From positions 1-44,307 of the forward strand of contig NZ_MAPV01000033.1 in assembly GCF_001700505.1 (NCBI RefSeq): 44,307 nucleotides of DNA, given 5' to 3'. A program made the position numbers and the translations under genes. The notes under the pieces are model-generated. The model made no database searches. It had not been told where the DNA came from and worked only from the letters and a program-made list of their open reading frames with translations. Origin of the DNA: Streptomyces mutomycini. Lineage in GTDB: Bacteria; Actinomycetota; Actinomycetes; Streptomycetales; Streptomycetaceae. Shown one piece after another: positions 34,701 to 42,933 of the stretch (positions are counted from its first letter, which is position 1; every line of letters begins with the position of its first letter).

Positions 34701-34974
34701 CTGGGCGGCGTTCCTGCGGTGCACACTGCTGCCGTACGCCTCACCGGGCGGCAGCGAGGTGGGCACGGCGGTGGCACAGCAGGAGCTCGCGGACCTGCTG
34801 GAGGCCGCGCACCCGCTGCGGGACGCGAAGCTGGAGGACTGCGCGCAGGCCTACCGGGTGGTCCTGAACCGCGGGGTGGACCTGGACGACGGCTGGCAGG
34901 CCTGGCGCCTCGGACTGACGCCGTCCCGGCACGCCCGCGAGGTCATGGGGGTGCCGGTGGGCGTGCGGCCCTGA
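31747..34974 (+). CDS. STAND-type NB-ARC/TPR ATPase with N-terminal membrane hairpin
   Basis: A 1,075-residue protein. The ATG follows AGGGGG. Residues 78-122 form two closely spaced hydrophobic helices (Ala/Gly-rich), so the protein is probably membrane-attached, which is unusual for soluble AfsR-like relatives. A STAND/NB-ARC ATPase follows, with Walker A GTPGSGRTT (252-260), Walker B VAIVLDDA (about 340), sensor VLVTARE and GGLPLALRVAGSALG (about 420-435). A winged-helix region is next, then from about 640 to 960 a run of tetratricopeptide repeats with the recurring GEAW...LG...GD pattern. No SARP DNA-binding domain is present. STAND proteins act as ligand-triggered switches in signalling or defence. 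The effector output here is not evident. Confidence 0.85.
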   Translation: MRDSHRAEAERLLVRAVEEEARRTGGRTDSGALLARARGAFDTMAAGAADEYAAYTQALDAAGAGQQPLSARFSRATLGTPLLVTGVAAAAAFGADLALGTATGLALGAGAVVAVAGTTATMARVTASHWPAAHRRAGERNQPGGPEQLRLEWLTALEVRGIRPFLDQQRMLTASARPPKKKAGASVVAQLRGGDRSAAARTRSLLEQSFGHLPAVDGPFAGRRGELAQIAQWVHAARAATETRPTVVVLHGTPGSGRTTLAARAAHSLKDQFRGACVVDLRGDVAGEAPLPTRDALLHLLNRLGAPREQLLFRERSSADQQVRRLSELYHQHLTGTPVAIVLDDATDAAQVRTLLPERSDSLVLVTAREPLELPADIPARVHHLPVGGLDAAGAEELLRESALDEEAGPYDYPSTDTVVELCGGLPLALRVAGSALGARTRAELAEALGAYGPVAPVERALWLRYTDQPEAARRLLRRLALAGRASLGAAAAASLLSSEEQEAARLLESLARAGLLVHVRGARYRLHDLVRDFALARLADEEPAADRTAAQERLIQNYAELADAVIRMVDGKMSTRAGQFGSHGFSSLDAALRWLDDESSFITSALRHAEGVDQRAVLHLLGALCDYCLLRGDLYRLGEISELTQAVDQGLLERSVQWRTGIAARQLGELDKARTTLSSVVGLYREANNDAGAALALCSLGITLHHQGNLTEASARLREALGLQASPEQAEDRAWSLHALAAVERDRANPAEALTLLDTALALHREGESLHGEAWTHFQLGQVCLRLGEVARAEEELSTALDLYGRTRDERGEAWALTQLARARLMDGDGGSTAAVEQLRGALDRHRGNEDARGEAWTRYYLGQALEEDGDTDQAVRELERARTMFSRMRDVYGLACARHHSGRVTRDQRAAQTGNLRNSGFARQLLVDARADFRRIGVAHGEAWTCLELALVDGGNNRAAQALELCGEAITLFASYGDVRGGDWAAFLRCTLLPYASPGGSEVGTAVAQQELADLLEAAHPLRDAKLEDCAQAYRVVLNRGVDLDDGWQAWRLGLTPSRHAREVMGVPVGVRP

Positions 34975-34987
34975 GGGGAGCGTCGCA

Positions 34988-35016
34988 GGGCGGGGCCGGC
35001 CGGGCCGCCCCCGCCC
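34988..35016. terminator. G+C-rich hairpin between convergent genes
   Basis: GGGCGGGG and CCCCGCCC can pair over 8 bp around a 13-base loop, in the 49-base gap between the NB-ARC gene and the small membrane protein gene. Confidence 0.4.
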
Positions 35017-35023
35017 CGCCGCG

Positions 35024-35311
35024 TCAGCCCTTCTCCGGGGCCGCCGCCTTCGCCGGTGCGCCGGAGCCGGAGACGGCCGCCTCCGGCTTCCCTGCGGAGC
35101 CCGCGGGCTCCGCCGCCGGGTCCGGGGCCTCCTCGAAGTCGACCCTGCCCATGTGCCGGTTCATCGACTTCATCAGGAACCACACCCCCACGGCGAGCGC
35201 CGCGAAGACGAGGAAGCCGAGGACGCCGGGAGTCACCTTGTTCTTGTCGAGCTCATCGGCGGCGAACGGGACGAGCTGCGTCAGTGCCTGGGTCGCGTAC
35301 ATATCAGGCAT
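35024..35311 (-). CDS. Small single-pass membrane protein downstream of mca
   Basis: A 95-residue protein with one transmembrane helix (about 30-50, GVLGFLVFAALAVGVWFLMKS), a short N-terminus and a charged, Ala/Pro-rich C-terminal tail. The conserved core is DKNKVTPGVLGF. The ATG at 35311 overlaps the mca stop by 8 bases; an alternative ATG at 35302 lies just past that stop, and the choice cannot be settled by eye. Co-transcribed with mca in actinobacteria as far as I recall. Function unknown. Confidence 0.75.
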   Translation of the reverse strand: MPDMYATQALTQLVPFAADELDKNKVTPGVLGFLVFAALAVGVWFLMKSMNRHMGRVDFEEAPDPAAEPAGSAGKPEAAVSGSGAPAKAAAPEKG

Positions 35312-36185
35312 TGTCGCGGATGCCCGCGAAGAGGTCGCTCTCGGGGAGGGATGTGGCGACCAGGGACTTGGCCAGCTCGTACTCCTCGGTCGGCCAGACC
35401 TCGCGCTGGACGTCCATCGGGACGCGGAACCAGCCGCCGTCCGGATCGATCTGCGTCGCGTGCGCGATCAGCGCCTTGTCGCGGATCTCGAAGAAGTCGT
35501 CGCACGGGACATGCGTGGTCAGCGTGCGTTCGGCGCGCTCGAACTCCTTCCAGCGCTCCAGCCATTCGCCGTACGGGGACTCCAGCCCGCGGGCGAGGAG
35601 AGCCTCGTGCAGGGCGACCGTGCGCGGCTTGTTGAAGCCCTGGTTGTAGTAGAGCTTCTGCGGCTGCCATGCCGGGCCGAACTCCGCCTCGGGGAACCTC
35701 TCGGTGTCCGCGGCGCCCTCGAACGCGATCATCGAGATCGTGTGGGTCTTGATGTGGTCGGGGTGCGGATAGCCGCCGTTCTCGTCGTAGGTCGTGATCA
35801 CCTGCGGCCGGAACTCACGGATCTTCGCGACGAGACGCCCCGCCGCCGTCTCGTCGTCCTCCAGTGCGAAGCAGCCCTCGGGCAGCGGAGGCAGCGGGTC
35901 GCCCTCGGGCAGACCCGAGTCGACGAAGCCGAGCCACGCCTGCTCGACGCCCAGGATCTCCCGGGCCTCGTCCATCTCCTTCTTGCGCACCTCGTGGATG
36001 TTCGCCTCGATGTACGCGTCGCCCTGGAGCTTCGGGTTGAGAATGGATCCCCGCTCGCCCCCTGTGCAGGTGACGACCAGGACGTCCACCCCCTCGGACA
36101 CGTACTTGGCCATGGTGGCCGCGCCCTTGCTCGACTCGTCGTCGGGGTGGGCGTGTACGGCCATCAGTCTCAGCTGCTCGGTCAA
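35304..36185 (-). CDS. mca: Mycothiol S-conjugate amidase
   Basis: A 293-residue zinc amidase of the LmbE/MshB superfamily. The TTG at 36185 follows GAGGA and gives the usual family N-terminus (TEQLRLMAVHAHPDDESS). HAHPDDE (11-17) and GGYPHPDH (about 140) supply the zinc ligands; TCTGGERGS and YYNQGFNKP are further Mca markers. The enzyme cleaves mycothiol conjugates of electrophiles and antibiotics into a mercapturic acid for export plus GlcN-inositol for recycling. Length separates it from MshB-like enzymes only in part, but the internal motifs are those of Mca. Confidence 0.95.
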   Translation of the reverse strand: MTEQLRLMAVHAHPDDESSKGAATMAKYVSEGVDVLVVTCTGGERGSILNPKLQGDAYIEANIHEVRKKEMDEAREILGVEQAWLGFVDSGLPEGDPLPPLPEGCFALEDDETAAGRLVAKIREFRPQVITTYDENGGYPHPDHIKTHTISMIAFEGAADTERFPEAEFGPAWQPQKLYYNQGFNKPRTVALHEALLARGLESPYGEWLERWKEFERAERTLTTHVPCDDFFEIRDKALIAHATQIDPDGGWFRVPMDVQREVWPTEEYELAKSLVATSLPESDLFAGIRDNA

Positions 36186-36223
36186 GACTCGGTCCTCAGT
36201 GATTGGTCGTGGCGGTCGGCTTC

Positions 36224-36229
36224 TATAGT
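36224..36229 (+). promoter_or_regulatory. -10 element (TATAGT) before the DUF4307 gene
   Basis: TATAGT lies 53 bases before the DUF4307 start in the mca divergent gap. No good -35 is placed at the right distance, so this is tentative. Confidence 0.35.
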
Positions 36230-36282
36230 GACTGAACCGGGGGGTGGAAAATTCCTCGATCCCCGGCACGGGAGGAACGATC

Positions 36283-36687
36283 ATGGCAGCGGTGCGCGAG
36301 GCCTTGCCCGAGGGGCGCTACGGCCGGTCGCAGGACCAACGCGCGGACCGCAAGCTGAAGATCATCGGTTCGGTGCTGGGAGCGGCCTTCCTCGCCATGA
36401 TCGGCTGGTTCGGTTACGACTACGTGGCCGGCCAGGACGTGAGCGCCGAGCTCATCAAGTCGAAAATCGTCTCCGACAGCCGCGCGGAGGCCCACCTCGA
36501 GGTCCGCAAGGACCGGGACGCCGACGGGCACTGCACGCTCCGCGCCCTGAGCGAGGACGGCGGGGAGGTCGGCCGGGCGGACTTCCGGTTCGACGGGCGT
36601 ACCGAGCGGATCGACGAGGTCGTCTCCCTGCGCACCACCTCCAGGGCGACGGCTGTGGAGCTGACGGCGTGCACCGCCGGCGGCTGA
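36283..36687 (+). CDS. DUF4307 membrane protein
   Basis: A 134-residue protein. The ATG at 36283 follows GGGAGGA; an upstream ATG at 36244 lacks a site. It has a charged N-terminus with PEGRYGRSQDQRADRKLK, one transmembrane helix (about 28-48, IIGSVLGAAFLAMIGWFGYDYV) and an exported beta-rich domain with one Cys pair (HCTLRAL ... ELTACT). This matches the actinobacterial DUF4307 family, usually found beside mca. Function unknown. Confidence 0.85.
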   Translation: MAAVREALPEGRYGRSQDQRADRKLKIIGSVLGAAFLAMIGWFGYDYVAGQDVSAELIKSKIVSDSRAEAHLEVRKDRDADGHCTLRALSEDGGEVGRADFRFDGRTERIDEVVSLRTTSRATAVELTACTAGG

Positions 36688-36792
36688 CCGCACCGCAGGG
36701 CGCGCGCCGCCGCTGATGCCCGCGCTCCTGGCCCGACCTGCGCGAATGTGCCTGTGATGTTTTACCTTCTCCCCCTTTTCGCGCGGAATTGT

Positions 36793-36798
36793 TAGGCT
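36793..36798 (+). promoter_or_regulatory. -10 element (TAGGCT) before greA
   Basis: TAGGCT, a common Streptomyces HrdB-type -10, lies 81 bases before the greA GTG in a locally A/T-rich stretch. The -35 is not obvious. Confidence 0.4.
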
Positions 36799-36878
36799 CG
36801 TGGTTTCGCCCACCCGTGGCAGCGCATGCTTGGGGTAGGGCGTTGCTTTGTATTCCCAGCACCGACGAGGAGCACCCT

Positions 36879-37376
36879 GTGACCCAGACCAGCGATAACG
36901 TCACCTGGCTCACGCCGGAGGCGTACAACCAGCTGAAGGCGGAGCTGGAGTACCTGTCTGGTCCCGCGCGCACGGAGATCTCCGTCAAGATCGCGGCGGC
37001 CCGCGAGGAGGGTGACCTCCGTGAGAACGGCGGCTACCACGCGGCCAAGGAGGAGCAGGGCAAGATGGAGCTCCGGGTCCGTCAGCTGACCCAGCTCCTG
37101 GAGCACGCGAAGGTCGGCGAGGCCCCGGCCGACGACGGCGTGGTCGAGCCCGGCATGGTCGTGACCATCGCCTTCGACGGCGACCCGGACGACACGGTCA
37201 CCTTCCTGCTCGCCTCACGCGAGTACGCGAGCACGGACATCGAGACCTACTCCCCCCAGTCCCCGCTCGGCACGGGCGTGAACGGCAAGCGGGTGGGCGA
37301 CGAGGCGGAGTACGAGCTGCCGAACGGCAAGAAGGCCACGGTGAAGATCGTCTCGGCGAAGCCGTACCAGGGCTGA
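36879..37376 (+). CDS. greA: Transcription elongation factor GreA
   Basis: A 165-residue GreA. The GTG is preceded by GAGGAG at 7 bases. The N-terminal coiled coil (about 8-80) contains WLTPEAYNQLKAELEYL and, at the tip, AAAREEGDLRENGGYHAAKEEQ, the acidic residues that enter the RNA polymerase secondary channel. The C-terminal FKBP-like domain (about 85-163) has GVNGKRVGDEAEYELPNGKK. It rescues backtracked polymerase by stimulating transcript cleavage. Monocistronic, with a strong terminator. Confidence 0.97.
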   Translation: MTQTSDNVTWLTPEAYNQLKAELEYLSGPARTEISVKIAAAREEGDLRENGGYHAAKEEQGKMELRVRQLTQLLEHAKVGEAPADDGVVEPGMVVTIAFDGDPDDTVTFLLASREYASTDIETYSPQSPLGTGVNGKRVGDEAEYELPNGKKATVKIVSAKPYQG

Positions 37377-37392
37377 TCCCCCAGCACGCAGA

Positions 37393-37422
37393 GAGCCCCG
37401 GCCGCACGTGCGGCCGGGGCTC
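37393..37422. terminator. Perfect 30-bp palindrome terminator after greA
   Basis: GAGCCCCGGCCGCAC followed at once by its exact complement; the tip must open to form a loop. Some T residues follow (TCCTTCGT). It lies 16 bases after greA and 17 bases before the convergent ABC permease stop. Confidence 0.85.
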
Positions 37423-37439
37423 CTTCGTATGCGTGGGGG

Positions 37440-38293
37440 TCAGGCGGTGGCCGAGCGGTATCTGCGGACCGCGAGCGTGCGGAAGACCACGATGATCACG
37501 ACCGACCAGATCACCGAGGCGAGGATCGGATGCTGCATCGGCCAGGCGTCCGAGGTGACGAAGCCCGGCGGAACATTGCCGAACAGCTCGCGGCAGGCCG
37601 CCACGGTGGCGCTGAAGGGGTTCCACTCCGCGATGTGACGCAGGACGGTCGGCATCTGGTTGGCGTCCACGAAGGCGTTCGAGATGAACGTCAGGGGGAA
37701 GAGCCAGATCAGCCCGCCGGAGGTGGCCGCCTCAGGGGTGCGCACGACGAGGCCGATCAGCGCCCCGATCCAGGAGAACGCGTAGCCGAGCAGGAGCAGC
37801 AGCAGGAAGCCGAGCAGCACCTTGCCGATGTTCTCGTGGGTCCGCCATCCGATGATCAGGGCGACGCCGGCGAGCACGACGAGGGTCAGCGCGGTCTGCA
37901 CGAGGTCGGCGATGGTGCGTCCGGTGAGGACGGCGCCCCGGGCCATCGGCAGTGATCTGAAGCGGTCGATCAGCCCCTTGTGCATGTCGTCCGCGATGCC
38001 CGCTCCCGCACCCGCGGTGGCGAAGGTGACTGTCTGGGCGAAGATCCCGGCCATCAGGAATTCCTTGTAGGCCGTGGACGAGAGGGAGCTGCCCACCTTG
38101 ATGGAGCCGCCGAACACATAGGTGAACAGCACGACGAACATGATGGGCTGGACAAGGCCGAAGATCACCATCTCGGGAATCCTGGCCATGCGGATCAGGT
38201 TGCGCCGTGCGACGACCAGGGAGTCGGCCACCGACCGGCCGATCGCCCCCCGGGACTTGAGGGCTACGGGTTTCGGCGTGTCCGTGACGGCGC

Positions 38294-38297
<4 letters not shown>
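37440..38297 (-). CDS. ABC-2 type exporter permease (DrrB family)
   Basis: A 285-residue permease with six predicted helices. The GTG overlaps the ATPase gene stop (GTGA). The region RIPEMVIFGLVQPIMFVVLFTYVFGG opens helix 1, and the middle SLPMARGAVLTGRTIADLV is the conserved loop of the DrrB/NodJ ABC-2 group; PLTFISNAFV and WNPFSATVAACRELF follow. It forms an exporter with the ATPase encoded upstream, of the type conferring drug self-resistance. Its substrate is unknown and no biosynthetic genes are nearby. Confidence 0.92.
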
Positions 38298-39298
<1,001 letters not shown>

Positions 39299-39400
39299 AC
39301 GGGCTTCCCCCTGTGGTCTTCCGTTGCGTTCCTGAGCGGATCGTAGGGTTCCCGGGCCCTCGCGGGCGGGAACACCGGAGTGTTCGGCGATGCACGGTAA

Positions 39401-39414
39401 CGCGATACATCGCG
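39401..39414. promoter_or_regulatory. Palindrome upstream of the ABC exporter operon
   Basis: CGCGAT-AC-ATCGCG, a 6-2-6 inverted repeat 103 bases before the ATPase start. A second CGATG half-site at 39388-39392 extends the symmetry. The core resembles sites of PadR-type repressors, which often control DrrAB-like exporters, but no PadR gene is in the window. Confidence 0.45.
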
Positions 39415-39443
39415 ACCCTCAACGGGTTTTCGCGCCAAGGCGC

Positions 39444-40673
39444 TCAGGACCGGACCAGGTAGCCCGCGGCACGCAGTGCGGCGGCGACCTCCTCGCAGTG
39501 CGCGGGCCCCTTGGTCTCCAGCTGGAGTTCCACCTCCGCCTCGGTGAGGCCGAGCCGGGGGTCGGTCCGGACGTGGCTGATGTCGAGCACGTTGGCGTCG
39601 GCGACGGAGAGGGTGGCGAGCATCGCCGCCAGCGCTCCCGGCCGGTCGCTGAGCCGGAGCCGCAGGCTCAGGTAGCGGCCTGCCGCGACCATGCCGTGCG
39701 TCAGCACGCGCTGCATCAGCAGGGGGTCCACGTTGCCGCCGGACAGCACGGCGACGACGGGCCCGCGAAACGCCTCCGGATCGCTCAGCAGCGCCGCCAC
39801 CGGGCTCGCCCCGGCCGGCTCGACGACCATCTTCGCCCGCTCCAGGCACAGCAGCAGCGCACTGGCGAGCTCGTCCTCGGAGACCGTGCGGACCTCGTCC
39901 ACCAGCTCCTGGACCAGCGGGAAGGTGAGGTCGCCGGGCCGGCCCACCTTGATCCCGTCGGCCATGGTCTGCACCGGGTCGAGCGCCACGGGATGCCCTG
40001 CGGACAGCGAGGGCGGGAAGGCGGCCGCGCCCGTCGCCTGGACTCCTACGATCCTGACGTCGGGCCGCAGCGCCTTCACCGCGACGGCGATGCCCGCGGC
40101 GAGACCGCCCCCGCCGATGCCGACGACGATCGTGCGGACCTCCGGGCACTGTTCGAGGATCTCCAGGCCCACGGTGCCCTGCCCCGCGATGATGTCGGGG
40201 TGGTCGAAGGGGTGGATGAAGACGGCGCCGGTCTCCTCGGCGTACTCCTGGGCGGCGGCGAGCGTCTCGTCGACGACCTGTCCCTGGAGCCTGACCTCCG
40301 CCCCGTACTCCCGGGTCGCCGCGACCTTCGGCAGGGGGGCGCCGACGGGCATGAAGACCGTAGAACGTACGCCGAGCAGCGAAGACGCGAGTGCGACACC
40401 CTGCGCATGGTTTCCGGCACTCGCGGCCACCACCCCTCCGGCCCGTTCGACGGGGGTGAGGCCGGCGATCCGTACGTACGCGCCGCGAAGTTTGAACGAA
40501 CCGGTGCGCTGGAGGTTCTCGCACTTGAAGTGGACCGGCGCACCGACCAGGGAGCCGAGGTGTCGGCTGCCCTCCATCGCGGTCGTTCTGGCCACCCCGG
40601 ACAGCATCTTCTGCGCTCCCCGGACGTCGTCGAGGATCACAGGAGGAAAGGGGCCTGACGTACGGAAGGTCAT
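39444..40673 (-). CDS. ilvA: Threonine ammonia-lyase (threonine dehydratase)
   Basis: A 409-residue fold-type-II PLP enzyme. Lys61 in GSFKLRGAY binds PLP, AASAGNHAQGVA is the Asn loop, and GIGGGGLAAGIA holds the phosphate. The C-terminal 75 residues (RLRLSDRPGALAAMLATLSV) form one ACT domain. It converts L-threonine to 2-oxobutyrate and ammonia, feeding isoleucine synthesis or catabolism. A single ACT domain of this short type is usual in the actinobacterial enzyme; whether it is isoleucine-inhibited (IlvA) or catabolic cannot be told from sequence alone. Divergent from a MarR-type gene. Confidence 0.94.
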   Translation of the reverse strand: MTFRTSGPFPPVILDDVRGAQKMLSGVARTTAMEGSRHLGSLVGAPVHFKCENLQRTGSFKLRGAYVRIAGLTPVERAGGVVAASAGNHAQGVALASSLLGVRSTVFMPVGAPLPKVAATREYGAEVRLQGQVVDETLAAAQEYAEETGAVFIHPFDHPDIIAGQGTVGLEILEQCPEVRTIVVGIGGGGLAAGIAVAVKALRPDVRIVGVQATGAAAFPPSLSAGHPVALDPVQTMADGIKVGRPGDLTFPLVQELVDEVRTVSEDELASALLLCLERAKMVVEPAGASPVAALLSDPEAFRGPVVAVLSGGNVDPLLMQRVLTHGMVAAGRYLSLRLRLSDRPGALAAMLATLSVADANVLDISHVRTDPRLGLTEAEVELQLETKGPAHCEEVAAALRAAGYLVRS

Positions 40674-40830
40674 GTCGGCAAGTCTTGCAGCTCATAGCGG
40701 TCGGGGCCGTCGCATCTCATGGCGGCCTGCGGTGGTGTCCGCAGGTTTGTGCAGCGCTGGTACACGTTGCCCCGTGGCCGCGTACTCTGTCCCCCACCTA
40801 TCCGACACCGTACGAAGAGAGCCCCCGGCC

Positions 40831-41361
40831 ATGCCCCCTCAGGACATGACGACTGCCGCGTCTCCTTCCGGGGGCACGGCCCCCGGACATCCGGGAACGG
40901 ACCACCTGCTCGACGCACTCCAGCACCAGGTGGCAGTCTTCGCCCGCCGTGCCGAGCAGACCCGCCTCGGCGGTGTCGGCCAGGTCCGCAACTCGATGGA
41001 CCGGGCGGCCTATCTGCTGCTCAACCGGCTCGACGTGGAAGGCCCCATGGGCGTCAAGGCCCTGGCCGCGGGCATGGGCATCGACTCCTCGACGGTGACC
41101 CGGCAGGTCGCGCCGCTCGTCGACACCGGTCTGGTCAAGCGCACCTCGCACCCGGAGGACGGGCGCGCCGTCGTGCTGCAGCTGTCGCCGCGCGGCCAGG
41201 CCCGCCTCGATGAGGTCCGCGCCTCGCGCCGTGAGCTGATGCACCGGGTGACCGACGGGTGGACCGAGGAGGAGCGCGACACCTTCTGCGCCCTGCTGAC
41301 CCGGTTCAACGGCTCGCTGGCGGCCCGGCAGTGGGCGGGCCAGGCGACGCAGGAGAGCTGA
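40831..41361 (+). CDS. MarR-family transcriptional regulator
   Basis: A 176-residue regulator with a disordered N-terminus of about 30 residues. The winged helix (about 65-135) includes MGVKALAAGMGIDSSTVTRQVAPLVDTGL and the wing HPEDGRAVVLQLSPRG, a complete MarR pattern. The start at 40831 is tentative; an ATG at 40845 is possible. It diverges from ilvA, though control of that gene is not evident. MarR proteins respond to phenolics, oxidants or antibiotics. Confidence 0.85.
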   Translation: MPPQDMTTAASPSGGTAPGHPGTDHLLDALQHQVAVFARRAEQTRLGGVGQVRNSMDRAAYLLLNRLDVEGPMGVKALAAGMGIDSSTVTRQVAPLVDTGLVKRTSHPEDGRAVVLQLSPRGQARLDEVRASRRELMHRVTDGWTEEERDTFCALLTRFNGSLAARQWAGQATQES

Positions 41362-41441
41362 CCGGGTCCGTCCCGGCCTGTACGTCCCGGCGTTCGGATC
41401 TACCCTGGAAGGGCGTGCACTCGCCAGTCGAGGAGGCCGTC

Positions 41442-41633
41442 ATGACACGGAAGATCGCCGACTGCCGCAGGTATCCGAGCGTCTCGAACTGCTCACTCAC
41501 CATTTCCGGTGAGGAGGACGAAGTCGTCCGGGCCGCCGCCGAACACGCGGTCTCGGTCCACGAGCACACCGACAGCCCGGAGATGCGTGAACAGATCCGG
41601 GCGTCACTGGAGGACGAGAAGGTCGCTGCCTGA
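41442..41633 (+). CDS. DUF1059 small protein
   Basis: A 63-residue protein. The ATG follows GAGGAGG. RKIADCRRYPSVSNCSLTISG with two cysteines, then a helical half with AAAEHAVSVHEH, match the DUF1059 family of small predicted metal- or redox-linked proteins. Function unknown. Monocistronic, with a hairpin behind it. Confidence 0.85.
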   Translation: MTRKIADCRRYPSVSNCSLTISGEEDEVVRAAAEHAVSVHEHTDSPEMREQIRASLEDEKVAA

Positions 41634-41643
41634 CCGCATCACG

Positions 41644-41689
41644 CACCGCCCGGCGGGCCGGAACGGAAGCCGGCCGCCGGGCGGCGGTG
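41644..41689. terminator. Bidirectional hairpin between DUF1059 and Cys/Met gene
   Basis: CACCGCCCGGCGGGCCGG pairs with CCGGCCGCCGGGCGGCGGTG with small interruptions, around an 8-base AACGGAAG loop. It begins 10 bases past the DUF1059 stop and ends 16 bases before the convergent stop. Confidence 0.75.
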
Positions 41690-41705
41690 TGTCAGCGGCG
41701 TCGTG

Positions 41706-42854
41706 TCAGCCGAGTGCCTGCGTCAGGTCGGCCAGCAGGTCGTCGGCGTTCTCGATGCCGACGGACAGCCGGACGAGGTCGGCCGGCACCTCCAGCGGGG
41801 AGCCCGCCGCGGAGGCGTGCGTCATACGGCCCGGGTGCTCCAGGAGCGACTCGACGCCGCCGAGGGACTCACCGAGCGTGAAGAGCTTCGCGCGGTTGCA
41901 CACCTCGACGGCCGCCTCCTCACCGCCCGTGACCCGGAACGACACCATGCCGCCGAACGCCTTCATCTGCTTGGCGGCGACCTCGTGGCCCGGGTGCTCC
42001 GGCAGCCCCGGGTAGAGGACCTGGGTCACCTTGGGGTGCCGCGTCAGCAGGTCGGCGACCTTGGTGGCGTTCTCGTCGTGGCGGTCCATGCGGACCGCGA
42101 GGGTCTTGATGCCGCGCAGCACCAGCCACGCGTCGAAGGGCCCGGCCACCGCGCCCATCGCGTTCTGGTGGAACGCCAGTTCCTCGGCCAGTTCCGGGTC
42201 GCTGACGACGAGCGCGCCGCCGACGACGTCCGAGTGGCCGCCCATGTACTTCGTGGTGGAGTGCACCACGACGTCCGCGCCGAGGGAGAGGGGCTGCTGG
42301 AGGTAGGGGCTGGCGAAGGTGTTGTCGACGACCAGCCGCACGCCCGCCTGCCGGGCCACTCCGGCGACGGCCGCGATGTCGGTGATGCCGAGCAGCGGGT
42401 TCGACGGGGTCTCCACCCAGATCGCCCTGGTACGCGGGGTGAGCGCGGCCCGCACCGCGTTCACGTCCGAGGTGTCGGCGACCGAGAACTCCACGCCCCA
42501 GCGCGAGGCGACCTTCGCGAACAGCCGGAACGTGCCTCCGTAGGCGTCGTTCGGGATGACCACGTGGTCGCCGGGGGTCAGCAGCGTACGCAGGAGGCAG
42601 TCCTCGGCGGCGAGGCCGGACGCGAAGGCGAGTCCGCGGCGCCCGCCCTCCAGTGCCGCCAGGTTCTCCTCCAGTGCGGTGCGGGTGGGGTTGGCGCTTC
42701 GGCTGTACTCGTAGCCGCCGCGCAGGCCGCCGACGCCGTCCTGCTTGTACGTGGACACCTGGTAGATCGGCGGGACCACGGCGCCGGTGAGGGGATCCGC
42801 CGTGTTGCCGGCGTGGATCGCAAGGGTCTCGAAGCTGTGCTGCTGGTCGCTCAT
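41706..42854 (-). CDS. metB: Cystathionine gamma-synthase/lyase
   Basis: A 382-residue Cys/Met-metabolism PLP enzyme. The conserved start (FETLAIHAGN) fixes the ATG at 42854. YEYSRSANPTRTALEENLAALEGG, VDNTFASPYLQQPL and HSTTKYMGGHSDVVGG (PLP Lys202) are family hallmarks; the C-terminal SLGGVESLLEHPGRMTHAS holds the substrate-carboxylate contacts. It either makes cystathionine from acylhomoserine and cysteine or splits it to cysteine (reverse transsulfuration). The two activities cannot be told apart here. Confidence 0.92.
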   Translation of the reverse strand: MSDQQHSFETLAIHAGNTADPLTGAVVPPIYQVSTYKQDGVGGLRGGYEYSRSANPTRTALEENLAALEGGRRGLAFASGLAAEDCLLRTLLTPGDHVVIPNDAYGGTFRLFAKVASRWGVEFSVADTSDVNAVRAALTPRTRAIWVETPSNPLLGITDIAAVAGVARQAGVRLVVDNTFASPYLQQPLSLGADVVVHSTTKYMGGHSDVVGGALVVSDPELAEELAFHQNAMGAVAGPFDAWLVLRGIKTLAVRMDRHDENATKVADLLTRHPKVTQVLYPGLPEHPGHEVAAKQMKAFGGMVSFRVTGGEEAAVEVCNRAKLFTLGESLGGVESLLEHPGRMTHASAAGSPLEVPADLVRLSVGIENADDLLADLTQALG

Positions 42855-42933
42855 GGGGCCCGAGCGTAGTTCGTCGGGAGGGGTGTCACAGGCCACTCGC
42901 CGCCCGGATACCCGTCCAGGGACAATGGACCGC

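Noticed and set aside
33720..36716. 998-codon plus-strand frame spanning several genes
   Set aside because: It crosses the NB-ARC gene out of frame, then runs antisense to mca; its length reflects lack of stops in high G+C DNA.
37393..37422. Perfect 30-bp palindrome after greA as a regulatory site
   Set aside because: Its position between two convergent gene ends, high G+C stem and following T residues fit a bidirectional terminator.
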